DNA from: Tritrichomonas musculus
Lineage: Eukaryota > Parabasalia > Tritrichomonadida > Tritrichomonadidae
Assembly (NCBI GenBank): GCA_039105265.1
Contig: JAPFFF010000034.1
Coordinates: forward strand, 868,001-932,000
Direction of reading: 5' to 3'
Length of the DNA: 64,000 nucleotides
The notes beneath the pieces were generated by a model. The model searched no databases and was not told the DNA's origin. It worked only from the letters and a program-made list of their open reading frames with translations. Made by a program: the position numbers and the translations under genes. This document shows positions 35,232-45,253 of the stretch, one piece after another (within the stretch, counting starts at the first letter, position 1; the number at the start of each line of letters is the position of its first letter).

Positions 35232-37766
35232 ATGATAAGCTCCAATATTCATGAGCAAATACGAAAAGAACTTATCGATTTGAATCCTGATGTCATGCAG
35301 CAGATTGAATATCATCGAAACTCTAAAGATTCCTACCCAGACAATGTATACGATTTTATTTGCACAAATTTACAAGACAAAAAAGATCTACTTGAAAGTT
35401 TTCAAAACCTTGTGAAAGAAAATGAAGATAAAAAGCAATTATACGATTCAATTTTTAATTTCTCACTCAATGATGATAATAATATTGATGATGAAAACTA
35501 TTTTGTTAAATACGAAGAAGAGGAAGAAGAATTTTTTGAAGATTCATTACCTATCAATGAAGAATTAGGCAGTAATACATCATTTGAAGCCAGCTTTGAA
35601 GAAGTTCCAACTCCTGTTATTGAAAAAGTTCCAGAAAATCCGTTATTAGACAAAATCACCGATGCTTATGAATTCCAAAACAATCAAATTGAGTTAGTCA
35701 AAAAAGTTGCCTCAATTTTATTCATTTCAACCGACTCAGCGTATCTTCTTCTGAAAAAGTTCAACTGGCATCACAAATTTCTTCTTGAGCAATGGATTTT
35801 GAAGAATGACGAGTTACGCAGCTGGCTCAATGAGAAATGTGTAGTACAAACCAAAATAGAGAAGAAAGGAACATGTCCAATCTGCTTCGATGAAAATGTT
35901 GAATTGCACACGAATTACTGCGGACATTCGATGTGTATCGAGTGCTTTAAAAATGAAATTCAGACCCAAATCAGCCAGATGAAATATCCTGTCGTTTGTC
36001 GAATTGACAATTGTAATTCAGAGATTCTGATTGATGATATTGAACGTTTCTTTGGCCAAGAAGAAGCTGAAAAATATTATTCAAAATACATTGAGAAACA
36101 AATGGCTTTGAGCAACGAATTCATCAAGTGTCCAGCTCCTGATTGTCCCAAGTATTTGAAGAGGGAGACTTTCGGACTTTGTGATTTTGGACAATGTGAA
36201 TGTGGTAAAGCAATCTGCTTGAAATGTAGACAAGATACACACGCACCATTGACTTGTGAACAAGTTCAGAAATGGGAACAAATATGTGAAGAAATGAATC
36301 AATTATGGAATTCACAAAATGAATGGGAAAGGCGTGAATTACGCCTTTGGAGATACAGAAAAAATCATGTTGATGAAATTAAGAAAGTTCTAGATGATTT
36401 AATTAATTTGATGGTAGATGAAAATAAAGAAATTGAAAAGAAAGAAGCTGACGAAATTAAAGAACTTGAAGAAAGAATTAAAAATGAGAAATCAGAAGAA
36501 GTCATCAATAGACTGACACAAAAACTAAATGATAAAGTGTCTCAGAATGATTTGCATATAAGATTGAGACAACTTGAAAGAAATCATGTTTATAATATGC
36601 TTGATGATTATCCAATGGCTTTGAGAGATGATTATAGGTCATATTTTAATGTTTACAGACCAAATAACTGGACGAACAATAATAATTCAGATAGGAGTGA
36701 TTTGGAGACAAAGCGTTGTCCTAATTGTAGCGCAATTATAATAAAAAACGGTGGATGCAATCACATGACATGCATTAATTGTCATCATGAATTCTGCTGG
36801 GTTTGTCTTAGAAACTGGTCAGAACACGGAATAAGTTATTTTAAATGCAGATTTGAAGAAGAAAAGCCAAAATTAAAAAACAATGACAACAAAAAGAAGA
36901 AGAGCAATAAAAAGAGGAACAACAACAAAAAGAAGAAGGACAACACAAACAACAATGACAACACAAATAACAATGACAACACAAATAACAATGACAACAC
37001 AAATAACAATGACAACACAAATAACAATGACAACACAAACAACAATGACAACACAAATAACAATGACAACACAAATAACAATGACAACACAAATAACAAT
37101 GACAACACAAACAACAATGACAACACAAACAACAATGACAACACAAATAACAATGACAACACAAACAACAATGACAACACAAACAACAATGACAACACAA
37201 ATAACAATGACAACACAAATAACAATGACAACACAAACAACAATGACAACACAAATAACAAGGTGTCAAAGAAAAATAAGGGAAAAAAGACAAATCGTTT
37301 AAAATTTAACGTTAAAGATGATGAATTTCAATATGAATATGAATATGAAGAAGAAGAAGAGGAAGAAGAAGAAAAAAAAGAAGAAGAAGGAGAAATTGAT
37401 CGCACATTTACTCTGCCTCCACTAATTGCCAAATCACGCACTCGCTTTATGGACTGGAACGGAAAAAGAGCTTCCCAAGATTACTTAAGAAATATGGAAA
37501 ATCAATTTCTGAGAAATCATGATACATTTATTATCAATTCAATTGAAGCAGCAAGGAATGTTTTGATCAACAGCTATGCTTTGCTGTTTATGCTGGAGCG
37601 GGGAACATTGTCATACAATAGGTTGGATTATTATGTTGATAATTTATCCACAGTTTTCCACAAAACAGTGTCTTATTTAAGAGGTCCTTCAAAGGAAGTT
37701 CCCATCGATGCTCTTAATCAAGCAATTCAAAATTTATTATTCTATGCCAATCTTATCAACTTTTAA
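35232..37766 (+). CDS. Ariadne-class RBR E3 ubiquitin ligase
   Basis: An 844-residue ligase. A UBA-like segment at about 160-190 ('STDSAYLLLKKFNWHHKFLL') precedes RING1 (215-262, 'CPICFDEN', 'CGHSMCIECF'). The IBR follows (about 285-345, 'CPAPDCPKYLKRET', 'CECGKAICLKC'), then a charged coiled coil (345-450) and RING2 (496-545, 'KRCPNCSAIIIKNGGCNHMT'). Cys509 in 'GGCNHMTC' is the expected thioester cysteine, and 'SEHGISYFKC' is typical of HHARI-like RING2. An Asn-rich minisatellite (about 570-677) and an acidic run separate RING2 from a C-terminal Ariadne domain (about 735-844, 'NQFLRNHDTFIINSIEAARN') that normally autoinhibits the ligase. RBRs take ubiquitin from an E2 onto the RING2 cysteine. 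The spacer is much longer than in animal Ariadne proteins. Confidence 0.93.
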   Translation: MISSNIHEQIRKELIDLNPDVMQQIEYHRNSKDSYPDNVYDFICTNLQDKKDLLESFQNLVKENEDKKQLYDSIFNFSLNDDNNIDDENYFVKYEEEEEEFFEDSLPINEELGSNTSFEASFEEVPTPVIEKVPENPLLDKITDAYEFQNNQIELVKKVASILFISTDSAYLLLKKFNWHHKFLLEQWILKNDELRSWLNEKCVVQTKIEKKGTCPICFDENVELHTNYCGHSMCIECFKNEIQTQISQMKYPVVCRIDNCNSEILIDDIERFFGQEEAEKYYSKYIEKQMALSNEFIKCPAPDCPKYLKRETFGLCDFGQCECGKAICLKCRQDTHAPLTCEQVQKWEQICEEMNQLWNSQNEWERRELRLWRYRKNHVDEIKKVLDDLINLMVDENKEIEKKEADEIKELEERIKNEKSEEVINRLTQKLNDKVSQNDLHIRLRQLERNHVYNMLDDYPMALRDDYRSYFNVYRPNNWTNNNNSDRSDLETKRCPNCSAIIIKNGGCNHMTCINCHHEFCWVCLRNWSEHGISYFKCRFEEEKPKLKNNDNKKKKSNKKRNNNKKKKDNTNNNDNTNNNDNTNNNDNTNNNDNTNNNDNTNNNDNTNNNDNTNNNDNTNNNDNTNNNDNTNNNDNTNNNDNTNNNDNTNNNDNTNNNDNTNNNDNTNNNDNTNNKVSKKNKGKKTNRLKFNVKDDEFQYEYEYEEEEEEEEEKKEEEGEIDRTFTLPPLIAKSRTRFMDWNGKRASQDYLRNMENQFLRNHDTFIINSIEAARNVLINSYALLFMLERGTLSYNRLDYYVDNLSTVFHKTVSYLRGPSKEVPIDALNQAIQNLLFYANLINF
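36939..37262 (+). repeat. 18-bp coding minisatellite (NNDNTN), about 18 copies
   Basis: About eighteen tandem copies of AACAATGACAACACAAAT (or ...AAC) lie inside the RBR gene. Units differ only at one T/C position, showing very recent expansion. The array is open in several frames on both strands; those other frames are not genes. Confidence 0.92.
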
Positions 37767-37925
37767 GCATAATTAAAGCATTTTACTTTTTCATTTTAAT
37801 GTTTAATCTTAAACATAAAACAATATAAAAATTTTTAGGATAAAAATATATTTTTTTTTCTATTGTACGATGTAATAAGGTTAATATTGACCTTAACCGA
37901 TAAAGGTGATTTATATTCATAAGAA

Positions 37926-38072
37926 ATAATACCAAATTGGCATCAATATAGAAATGACATAAAATGTCTCGAAGAATTTGAATTATTTGACAATTTCATT
38001 GACAAAGTTTTATATAAAATTGAAGATACTTCATGCATAAATGATGTTATACGAGTATTCATTGATGATTAA
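37926..38072 (+). pseudogene. Short coding remnant, unknown family
   Basis: Forty-eight codons without ATG have protein-like composition ('NWHQYRNDIKCLEEFELFDN', 'DVIRVFIDD') and end at TAA 38070-38072. A stop lies just upstream in frame. Not recognised. Confidence 0.3.
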
Positions 38073-38236
38073 TCATCGAACATCTGTCTAATTTTCTTTT
38101 CTTTACTTTCATTAATTTGCATTGAAGACTTAATAGATTCAAGACAACCACATATAAAATGAAATGAAAAAAATAAAAGAGCGGGATAGAAATTTGCTAA
38201 GGTTTTTTTTTATGGATATGTATGAGCCATAAAGGT

Positions 38237-38712
38237 AGACTTGTTATTTTGAGAATCGATATCAAAAACGTCACTTTTTTGCATCTGATACTCGATTATC
38301 AGTTTACAAATCTGATATCGAGATTATCGATTATCAAGATATCAGATATGAAATGTGATATAAAAATAATTGTAAACTTGATATCAATTACCGAGATCTC
38401 GAGATCTCAAACTGATTTATCTTTTTTTATAATTGGTATTTGTGATTTTATAATATTTAAAAATAAATAATATAATGTATTGATGTTTATTTTAAGATTA
38501 AAATCAAAAAATACATTCTTTTTTATGAAATATTTGAGATTAAAATACGATCATATATTTATCAAAAAGTTTAATTGAAAATTCTGATATCAAAAGCTGA
38601 GAAAAAAAATTCTCGATCTCTGAAATCGATCTCGAGAATCAGTGCATATTTATGTATCGATATCAAAAAGTCAATCAATTATCGATCGCGAGAATCGGAG
38701 AATAACAAGTCT
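38237..38712 (+). mobile_element. Mutator-like MITE, copy 2
   Basis: A 476-bp copy of the element at 5603-6079, in the same orientation. TIRs are AGACTTGTTATT / AATAACAAGTCT. The flanks CCATAAAGGT (38227-38236) and ACATAAAAGT (38713-38722) match at 8 of 10 positions, a decayed 10-bp target duplication. This TIR pair is perfect over 12 bases, while copy 1 has one mismatch. Confidence 0.82.
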
Positions 38713-38729
38713 ACATAAAAGTATTCAAA

Positions 38730-39120
38730 TTATGGCTTTTCTTTCAATTTTATGGCTTTCTTCTGAATTCATTGTATTCAAATTATGGCTTTTTACTTAA
38801 ATTCTAGTATTCAAATAATGGCTATACGTTTAATTTCAAATAACGAATATGGTTAACATTTTTATTATTTTACTTTAACTATTAATAAAATCTAATTGAA
38901 TTTAATCTTTTGAATTTGAAAGGAGAACCTTAAATATCATTTAATTTTTTATATTTTTGACATGTCAAATCCATTTTTATCAATACTTTTATTATTTAAA
39001 TAATCCAGTCCAAAATAGATACAGGTACCACCAATCAATATGCATCTTTTGGCCTAATAATGTGCAACCAATCAAAAAGTTTAACTTTTTGAATATAAGT
39101 GCATGTATTCAAAATGGTGG
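38730..39120. other. Intergenic, degenerate ATTCAAATTATGGCTTT repeats
   Basis: The word GTATTCAAATTATGGCTTTT recurs about three times in degenerate form between 38717 and 38835. Otherwise AT-rich with no gene seen. Confidence 0.5.
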
Positions 39121-39177
39121 TTTTTAACAACATATTTATTGTAAATTCTTTTTAATTCTTTTATATATAAAATATAA

Positions 39178-39250
39178 GCCTTCGTAGCTCAGTCGGCTAG
39201 AGCATCGGACTTTTAATCCGAGTGTCGCGGGTTCGAGTCCCGTCGGAGGC
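39178..39250 (+). tRNA. tRNA-Lys(TTT), copy 1
   Basis: A 73-nt perfect cloverleaf: acceptor GCCTTCG/CGGAGGC, D stem GCTC/GAGC, anticodon stem TCGGA/TCCGA with loop CTTTTAA (anticodon TTT, lysine), T arm GCGGG-TTCGAGT-CCCGT. No intron. The CCA end is not encoded. A T run follows within about 10 bases (RNA polymerase III stop). Confidence 0.97.
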
Positions 39251-39598
39251 ATTTTTTATTTATATTTTTTTAAAAAGCTTTTTAAAAATTGAATTTGCAA
39301 GTATAAAAAATTTATGATTTTTTTGATTTTGATTGATGAATCTTATGATTTATATTATGGTGAAAACTGGAAAATAATAAAACTTGGATTTAAAAAAAAA
39401 ATTTATTAAGTAATTGGTAATTAATCACCTATATAAATAGACGATAATAAAGCTCAAAATGATCGTTAGAAATAAATGAAATCAAATATGTATTTACAAA
39501 TCAAACATGAACTTACGACATGTATATTTGTAAACAAAAGTTTGTCATGCATCACTCTAAAATGTAAAAGTTTTCATTTATACCATATTTTCTTACTG

Positions 39599-40546
39599 CT
39601 ATATATCTTGAAATTCATTGAGCATGCCATAATCGATGAATCTATAATCATCAGGATTATAATAATCAAATGAATTATTAAATATACTTTCATCAAGAAA
39701 ACTGTCATTAAATTTATCATTGAATGTTTTTTCTGCTGTAATTATTATTTTATTATTTTCTGATTGTTCGTTATCTGTGACATCTCGATCTAAATTAGTA
39801 ATAGGAGCATATTTGTTATTGTTATCATCATTATCATTATTATTATCATTATTATCACTACTATCACTTTTGTTTTCTTTCATATTAATGTTATTAAGGC
39901 TACTATGATTATTATTGCTATCAACATTATTACTGCTATTAATATTAGTATCATTGTTATTACTTCTACTGTTATTAATGTTATTACCGTAATTACCAAT
40001 ATTATAATTTTGAATATTATTACAATTTAAAATATTATTAGAATTAAATGTATTATTATTATTATTTTGCTGTGGATATAATGTGCTCATGTTCATTTGA
40101 TTGATATGATATTTTATACAATTGAGAAGAAATTCCGTTTTTTTTACTTTAGTTGGTTTGTTTTGGATGAAATAAATAATTGATTTAAGAAATTCTTCTG
40201 CTGACTCAAGAATTAATCTTATAAGCATAATACTTTTCTCATTGTCATTTGACTTTATTATTTGACGTTCATGAGGGAAGATAATATTTCTACTTAGTCG
40301 CTCAAAATTTAAATTTATGAAATCCCTAATATTTCTTGATGTGAAACCGTACTGTTTTAAGATTGGACTGAAATCTGGATAATAATTAAGGTTGATCCGT
40401 TCAATGTGGTTAATAACTGGAATCAATTGTTCACGAATAAGTCTCCTATCTGCATTATTAGGGATCTCATTACGTATATGTTGCATATAATCTCTGACAC
40501 TTCCCTTAATTTTATAGCTTTTGTACTGATTATTGGCTGAATGCAT
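39599..40546 (-). CDS. Asn-rich hypothetical protein, copy 1
   Basis: A 315-residue protein with a conserved, mostly helical first half ('RDYMQHIRNEIPNNADRRLI', 'PVINHIERINLNYYPDFSPI', 'SIMLIRLILESAEEFLKSII') and a low-complexity Asn/Asp second half coded by AAT/GAT triplets, ending in an acidic Tyr/Asp tail ('NPDDYRFIDYGMLNEFQDI'). The family is not recognised. A paralogue at 43654-44685 is nearly identical in the first 155 residues and differs mainly by indels in the Asn tract, so the helical part is under constraint or the copy is young. TCATTT lies 7-12 bases before the ATG. Confidence 0.7.
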   Translation of the reverse strand: MHSANNQYKSYKIKGSVRDYMQHIRNEIPNNADRRLIREQLIPVINHIERINLNYYPDFSPILKQYGFTSRNIRDFINLNFERLSRNIIFPHERQIIKSNDNEKSIMLIRLILESAEEFLKSIIYFIQNKPTKVKKTEFLLNCIKYHINQMNMSTLYPQQNNNNNTFNSNNILNCNNIQNYNIGNYGNNINNSRSNNNDTNINSSNNVDSNNNHSSLNNINMKENKSDSSDNNDNNNDNDDNNNKYAPITNLDRDVTDNEQSENNKIIITAEKTFNDKFNDSFLDESIFNNSFDYYNPDDYRFIDYGMLNEFQDI

Positions 40547-40552
40547 TAATAA

Positions 40553-40558
40553 AAATGA
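40553..40558 (-). promoter_or_regulatory. Initiator-like motif (TCATTT)
   Basis: TCATTT on the minus strand lies just before the ATG of the Asn-rich gene and is conserved at 44692-44697 in the paralogue; it fits TCA(+1)Y(T/A). Confidence 0.35.
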
Positions 40559-41060
40559 TATGTTTTCTATTAAAATAAATTGAATGAAATCCTAATTTCA
40601 TGACATTCAAAATAAAAATTTTTTTTCAGAAGGATTTCATTGAAAGTGGAAAAAATTTTTTTAATTAAATACAATAACGTATTTCATTGAAAGTGGAAAA
40701 TAAATATTTTTTGTAAAAACAGAATTTTTATCCAAAAATATCTTTATTAATAGTAGTTAAGCATATTACAAAAATATATTATTACTGATTTATAATACCG
40801 ATATGTAAACTTTTTAAGTAATAAAATTTTTAGCTTGAATTGAAAATAATCGTTTAGATATTTTATTTTTATAAATATATGAATATATAATGAAAATATA
40901 TACTTGAAATACGACAGTATTGATTTATTACTAATAGAATATAGCAATAAAGCTTTTAAAAATTCAAATTAACATTCCATTTTATGAGCTAACGACTTTT
41001 CGTGCATTCTTACTTCATTATTCAGTTTCATCATATCACAAACTTCTTGAAAATAGAGAT

Positions 41061-41333
41061 ATGCAGCATTTTGTTATCACAATCGAAGATATAACATACG
41101 ACTTTTCTTTAAAAAGATCACAAGAGAACACCATGAACTATATAATAAAATCTATTAAAGATGTCAAAAAGTCAAATATATTAGATTCATTTTGGTTTAA
41201 TGATATCTCTAATAGATAAGATTTTGAAAATGATGGATTTTATAATAACTCAAGTACTTCAAAAACAGATATTATACAAAGCGAAAAACGAACTTTTACG
41301 AAGATTATTTTTCGGGAAAACAATAATGATTGA
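41061..41333 (+). pseudogene. Broken ORF, unknown family
   Basis: ATG 41061 opens 52 codons ('MQHFVITIEDITYDFSLKRS', 'DVKKSNILDSFWFNDISNR'), then TAA 41217-41219, then 37 more codons in the same frame ('DFENDGFYNNSSTSKTDIIQ') to TGA 41331-41333. Composition is protein-like on both sides, suggesting a gene cut by one nonsense change. Not recognised. Confidence 0.35.
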
Positions 41334-41894
41334 TAATCTTAATATTTCATTTTTACATCTTTCAGCTTATACAATTGAAATACCAGAGCTATCCCAAATA
41401 AGAGATATAAGTCATAAATCATGTATTAAACAAAGCAATCAGTTTATTTTCAATTACAAAAAAAAATAAATTTAATCTCCCAAGTTCATGTAAGTTCTTT
41501 TTCAATCCTTTCTTCTCTTAAAAATATTGGGATATACGCATTTCCTCCCCATTCAATTAAAAAAGAATACTGGCAATTCAAAAGGATCATTCGAAATACT
41601 CTACAACTCGAATATTAGCAACTAATAAAAGTTTCTGCAAACAACTAATATTTTTTTAATTCAATTCCTCCAAAAATTTGAATTAAACTTTGATTTATTT
41701 CATAAAAATTTAATTAATTCAAATCAAAAAAACTCTGTGCACATAAATAACAAATTTGCACTAAAAAATGACTGAAAAACGATAAAGTGTGAAACATTTA
41801 ACAAATATCATTTGAGTTTGTACATTTTAAAATGTTATAATAATTTTAAAAAAAATGCAAATGATAAAAATGTATTAATTTTTTTAAAATTAAT

Positions 41895-42781
41895 TCAATT
41901 TAATTGCTGAATTCAAGTTTTCTCAAAACAATTTTAGCATATTGGCCAAAAAAAAAAATCTCATTTAAAAATATTTTTTGATCGAATATTTTGTTTTTTT
42001 TCATGTATAACATTACTTTCGAAATTAAAAAGATTATTTATTTTTATAGTCCTACTGAAAATTCATCATCATATGAATTGGTATCCAATCCATATTTTAT
42101 AGATGATTTCTTAATATAGAAAACAACTCCAACAATGATTGCAATAATAACCACAACAGCAGCAACTACAATTGCTGCAATAACTCCATTAGAGAGCTTC
42201 TTTTTATTTGACTTTTGAAGTGATTTTTCTTGCACATTACTTAATGAAAGGCAAGTCTCTTTTTTGCCCTCATTTTCGACACATCTTGCATATTTATAGA
42301 ATGAACTCTCTGTTCCATTATATCTTGCCTTCCAGGATGGGCAATCAAAGTTCGATCCACAAATCAAATCAACAACAAATATTCCTTCTTCAGATTCAAT
42401 TTGTGAAGGTGACAATGAATTTTGTTCTTCTAATTTCGTTAGAGCTGGCAATGAATCATCGTTTCTTAAGAGTTTTATTTCTTTGCAGATTCCTTCAATT
42501 GCTGCGTTTCCAAATTCAATCAATGATGATTCACTGAGTTCGAGTGTTGAATGCTCACTGAATTTTGCTTTCTTTTCAATTGTAACTTGTGAGTTATCAT
42601 TAGCGATAATGCTTCCATTGAATTCTACTTCTGAAACATGCAAATTTGAGCCAGCATTCATCACTAGTGAATCAATTGATGAAATGACATCTGTATTGCC
42701 ATTTTCAACAAGCAAATTTCCATTCAAAAATGTTTCAACTTCATCGAAACAAACTTCAGATGTTTCATTCGGAGCATTCAA
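41895..42781 (-). pseudogene. Truncated copy of the adhesin-like gene (3' end)
   Basis: The segment 42044-42781 encodes 245 residues almost identical to the last 245 of the adhesin-like gene at 47647-54759, including the membrane span and tail 'NSYDDEFSVGL'. The 3' flank also matches down to about 41895 (with 47488). Homology ends abruptly at 42780 against a poly(A) run, so signal peptide and ectodomain are missing. The few base differences suggest a recent duplication. Without its own promoter or signal peptide it is a pseudogene. Confidence 0.88.
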
Positions 42782-42801
42782 AAAAAAAAAAAAAAAAAAA
42801 A
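42780..42801. repeat. Poly(A) tract, 22 bp, at a gene truncation
   Basis: A run of 22 A lies exactly where the truncated adhesin copy stops matching its parent. Confidence 0.9.
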
Positions 42802-43160
42802 TTAAAATGAAAATAAAATTAAAAATAAAAATTATTTTGAAAATATCTTCATTTCTAGAATATTAACACAATTATATTACATACATTATTTTTCACTTTT
42901 TTTTACAGTTGCCATACACATCAAAAAATTGAAATAAATTGAATTTTCAGAAAACCAAACGCCATTTTTTTTTTGGGTGAATTTTAAAAAGCACTCAAAT
43001 TTTCTATTACAGCATTTTTCAGCTTACCTTGCAGTATAGAATATTGAGAGTAATTCGTTGCAGTTTGATTTAAAAGTGAGCTATTTGTTTTGATTATTTT
43101 AAAATCCAACTTTAAAATGGACAAACATCATTATTCAATTAAGATTAGGTGACCTAAAAT
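42802..43160. other. AT-rich intergenic stretch
   Basis: About 360 AT-rich bases between the truncated adhesin copy and the second tRNA-Lys; nothing supported is seen. Confidence 0.5.
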
Positions 43161-43215
43161 ATATATTAAACAACATATTGTAAATTCTTTTAATTCTATG
43201 TTATATAAAATATAA

Positions 43216-43288
43216 GCCTTCGTAGCTCAGTCGGCTAGAGCATCGGACTTTTAATCCGAGTGTCGCGGGTTCGAGTCCCGTCGGAGGC
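43216..43288 (+). tRNA. tRNA-Lys(TTT), copy 2
   Basis: Identical over all 73 nt to the tRNA-Lys at 39178-39250, with similar flanks on both sides for tens of bases upstream and far downstream. It marks the start of the second unit of a segmental duplication. Confidence 0.97.
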
Positions 43289-43653
43289 ATTTATTATTTT
43301 TATTTTTTTAAAAGTTAGATATTTTGATATAGAAACTTTTTTTAAAATTGAGTTTACAATGTATAAAATATTTATGATTTTTTAATTTTGATTGATGAAT
43401 CTTATTATTTATAATATTTTGAAAACTGGAAAATAATAAAACTTGGATTTAAAAAAAAAATTTATTAAGTAATTGGTAATTAATCACCTATATAAATAGA
43501 CGATAATAAAGCTCAAAATGATCGTTAGAAATAAATGAAATCAAATATGTATTTACAATTCAAACATGAACTTACGACATGTTTGTATACAAAAGTTTGT
43601 CATACATCACTCTACAATGTAAACGATTTCATTTATACCATATTTTCTTACTA

Positions 43654-44685
43654 CTATATATCTTGAAAATCATTGAACTTGTCATAATCGATGAATCCAT
43701 AATCATCAGGATTATAATCATCAGGATTATAATAATCAAATGGATTATCAAACATACTTTCATCAAGAAAACTATCATTAAATGTTTTTTCTGCTGTAAT
43801 TATTAATTTATTATTTCCTGATTGTTCGTTATCTGTGACATCTGGATCTAAATTAATAATAGGAGCATATTTGTTATTGTTATCATCATTATTATTATCA
43901 TTATTATTATCATTATTATCATCATTATTATTATCATTATTATCATCATTATTATTATCATTATTATTATCATTATTATTATCATTATTATCACTACTAT
44001 CGCATTTGTTTTCTTTCATATTAATGTTATTAAGGTTACAATTATTAATATTATTGTTATAATCATTATTATTGTTATTAATATTTGTATCATTGTTATT
44101 ACTTTTACTATTATTAATGTTATTACTGTAATTACCAATATTATAATTTTGAATATTATTACAATTTAAAATATTATTAGAATTAAATGTATTATTATTA
44201 TCATTTTGCTGTGGATATAATGTGCTCATGTTCATTTGACTGATATGATATTTTATACAATTGAGAAGAAATTCTGTATTTTTTACTTTAGTTGGTTTGT
44301 TTTGGATGAAATAAATAATCGAATTAAGAAATTCTTCTGCTGACTCAAGAACTAATCTTATAAGCATAATACTTTTCTCATTGTCATTTGATTTTATTAT
44401 TTGACGTTCATGAGGGAAGATAATATTTGTACTCAGTCGCTCAAAATTTAAACTTATGAAATCCCTAATATTTCTTGATGTGAAACCGTACTGTTTTAAG
44501 ATTGGACTGAAATCTGGATAATAATTAAGGTTGATCCGTTCAATGTGGTTAATAACTGGAATCAATTGTTCACGAATAAGTCTCCTATCTGCATTATTAG
44601 GGATCTCATTACGTATATGTTGCATATAATCTCTGACACTTCCCTTAATTTTATAGCTTTTGTACTGATTATTGGCTGAATGCAT
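43654..44685 (-). CDS. Asn-rich hypothetical protein, copy 2
   Basis: The 343-residue paralogue of the gene at 39599-40546 has the same start ('MHSANNQYKSYKIKGSVRDY') and only a handful of substitutions in the first 155 residues. The Asn/Asp tract is longer ('DNNNDDNNDNNNDDNND') and the tail has an extra 'YNPDD' unit. Both genes sit about 350-370 bases after a tRNA-Lys on the opposite strand. The family is not recognised. The different repeat lengths show that the tract mutates faster than the rest. Confidence 0.7.
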   Translation of the reverse strand: MHSANNQYKSYKIKGSVRDYMQHIRNEIPNNADRRLIREQLIPVINHIERINLNYYPDFSPILKQYGFTSRNIRDFISLNFERLSTNIIFPHERQIIKSNDNEKSIMLIRLVLESAEEFLNSIIYFIQNKPTKVKNTEFLLNCIKYHISQMNMSTLYPQQNDNNNTFNSNNILNCNNIQNYNIGNYSNNINNSKSNNNDTNINNNNNDYNNNINNCNLNNINMKENKCDSSDNNDNNNDNNNDNNNDDNNDNNNDDNNDNNNDNNNDDNNNKYAPIINLDPDVTDNEQSGNNKLIITAEKTFNDSFLDESMFDNPFDYYNPDDYNPDDYGFIDYDKFNDFQDI

Positions 44686-45225
44686 AAATAAAAATGATAT
44701 GTTTTCTATTAAAATAAATTGAATGAAATCCTAATTTCATGACATTCAAAATAAAAATTTTTTTTGTAGAAGGATTTCATTGAAAGTGGGAAAAAATTTT
44801 TTTAATTAAATACAATAACGTATTTCATTGAAAGTGGAAAATAAATATTTTTTGTAAAAACAGAATTTTTATTATAAAATATCTTTATCAATAGTAGTTA
44901 AGCATATTACAAAAAATATATTATTAATGATTTATAATACCGATAATCAAACTTTTTAAAACATAAAATTTTTAGATTGAATTGAAAATAATCGTTTAAA
45001 TATTTTATTTTTATAAATATATGAATATATAATGAAAATATATACTTGAAATACAACTGTATTGATTTATCACTAATTAAATATACAGATACCAATTTTA
45101 TATCACAATCAAATAGTTTAACAATTAATATATGAAGAAAAATTAAATGCTATTGCATATAGATGCTATATATATATGTTTAAATTGAATGGTAATTCAA
45201 TATATCATGAAATAATTTATCTTTA

Positions 45226-45253
45226 TTTTTTTTTTTTTTTTTTTTTTTTTTTT
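45226..45253. repeat. Poly(T) tract, 28 bp
   Basis: An uninterrupted run of 28 T lies about 130 bases beyond the point where the two segmental copies stop matching. Confidence 0.9.

Noticed and set aside
36939-37262. Possible CRISPR-like array
   Set aside because: Units are contiguous 18-mers without spacers, lie in a eukaryotic coding frame, and encode a clean hexapeptide.
36836-37302. Long frames 'SLLFVLSLLF' and 'CCHCYLCCHC' opposite the RBR gene
   Set aside because: They are shadows of the NNDNTN minisatellite; no domain or start context supports them.
42044-42801. Retroposed (processed) adhesin copy because of the poly(A) run
   Set aside because: The A run is at the 5' side of the gene copy and on the wrong strand for a poly(A) tail, and the copy keeps the genomic 3' flank.
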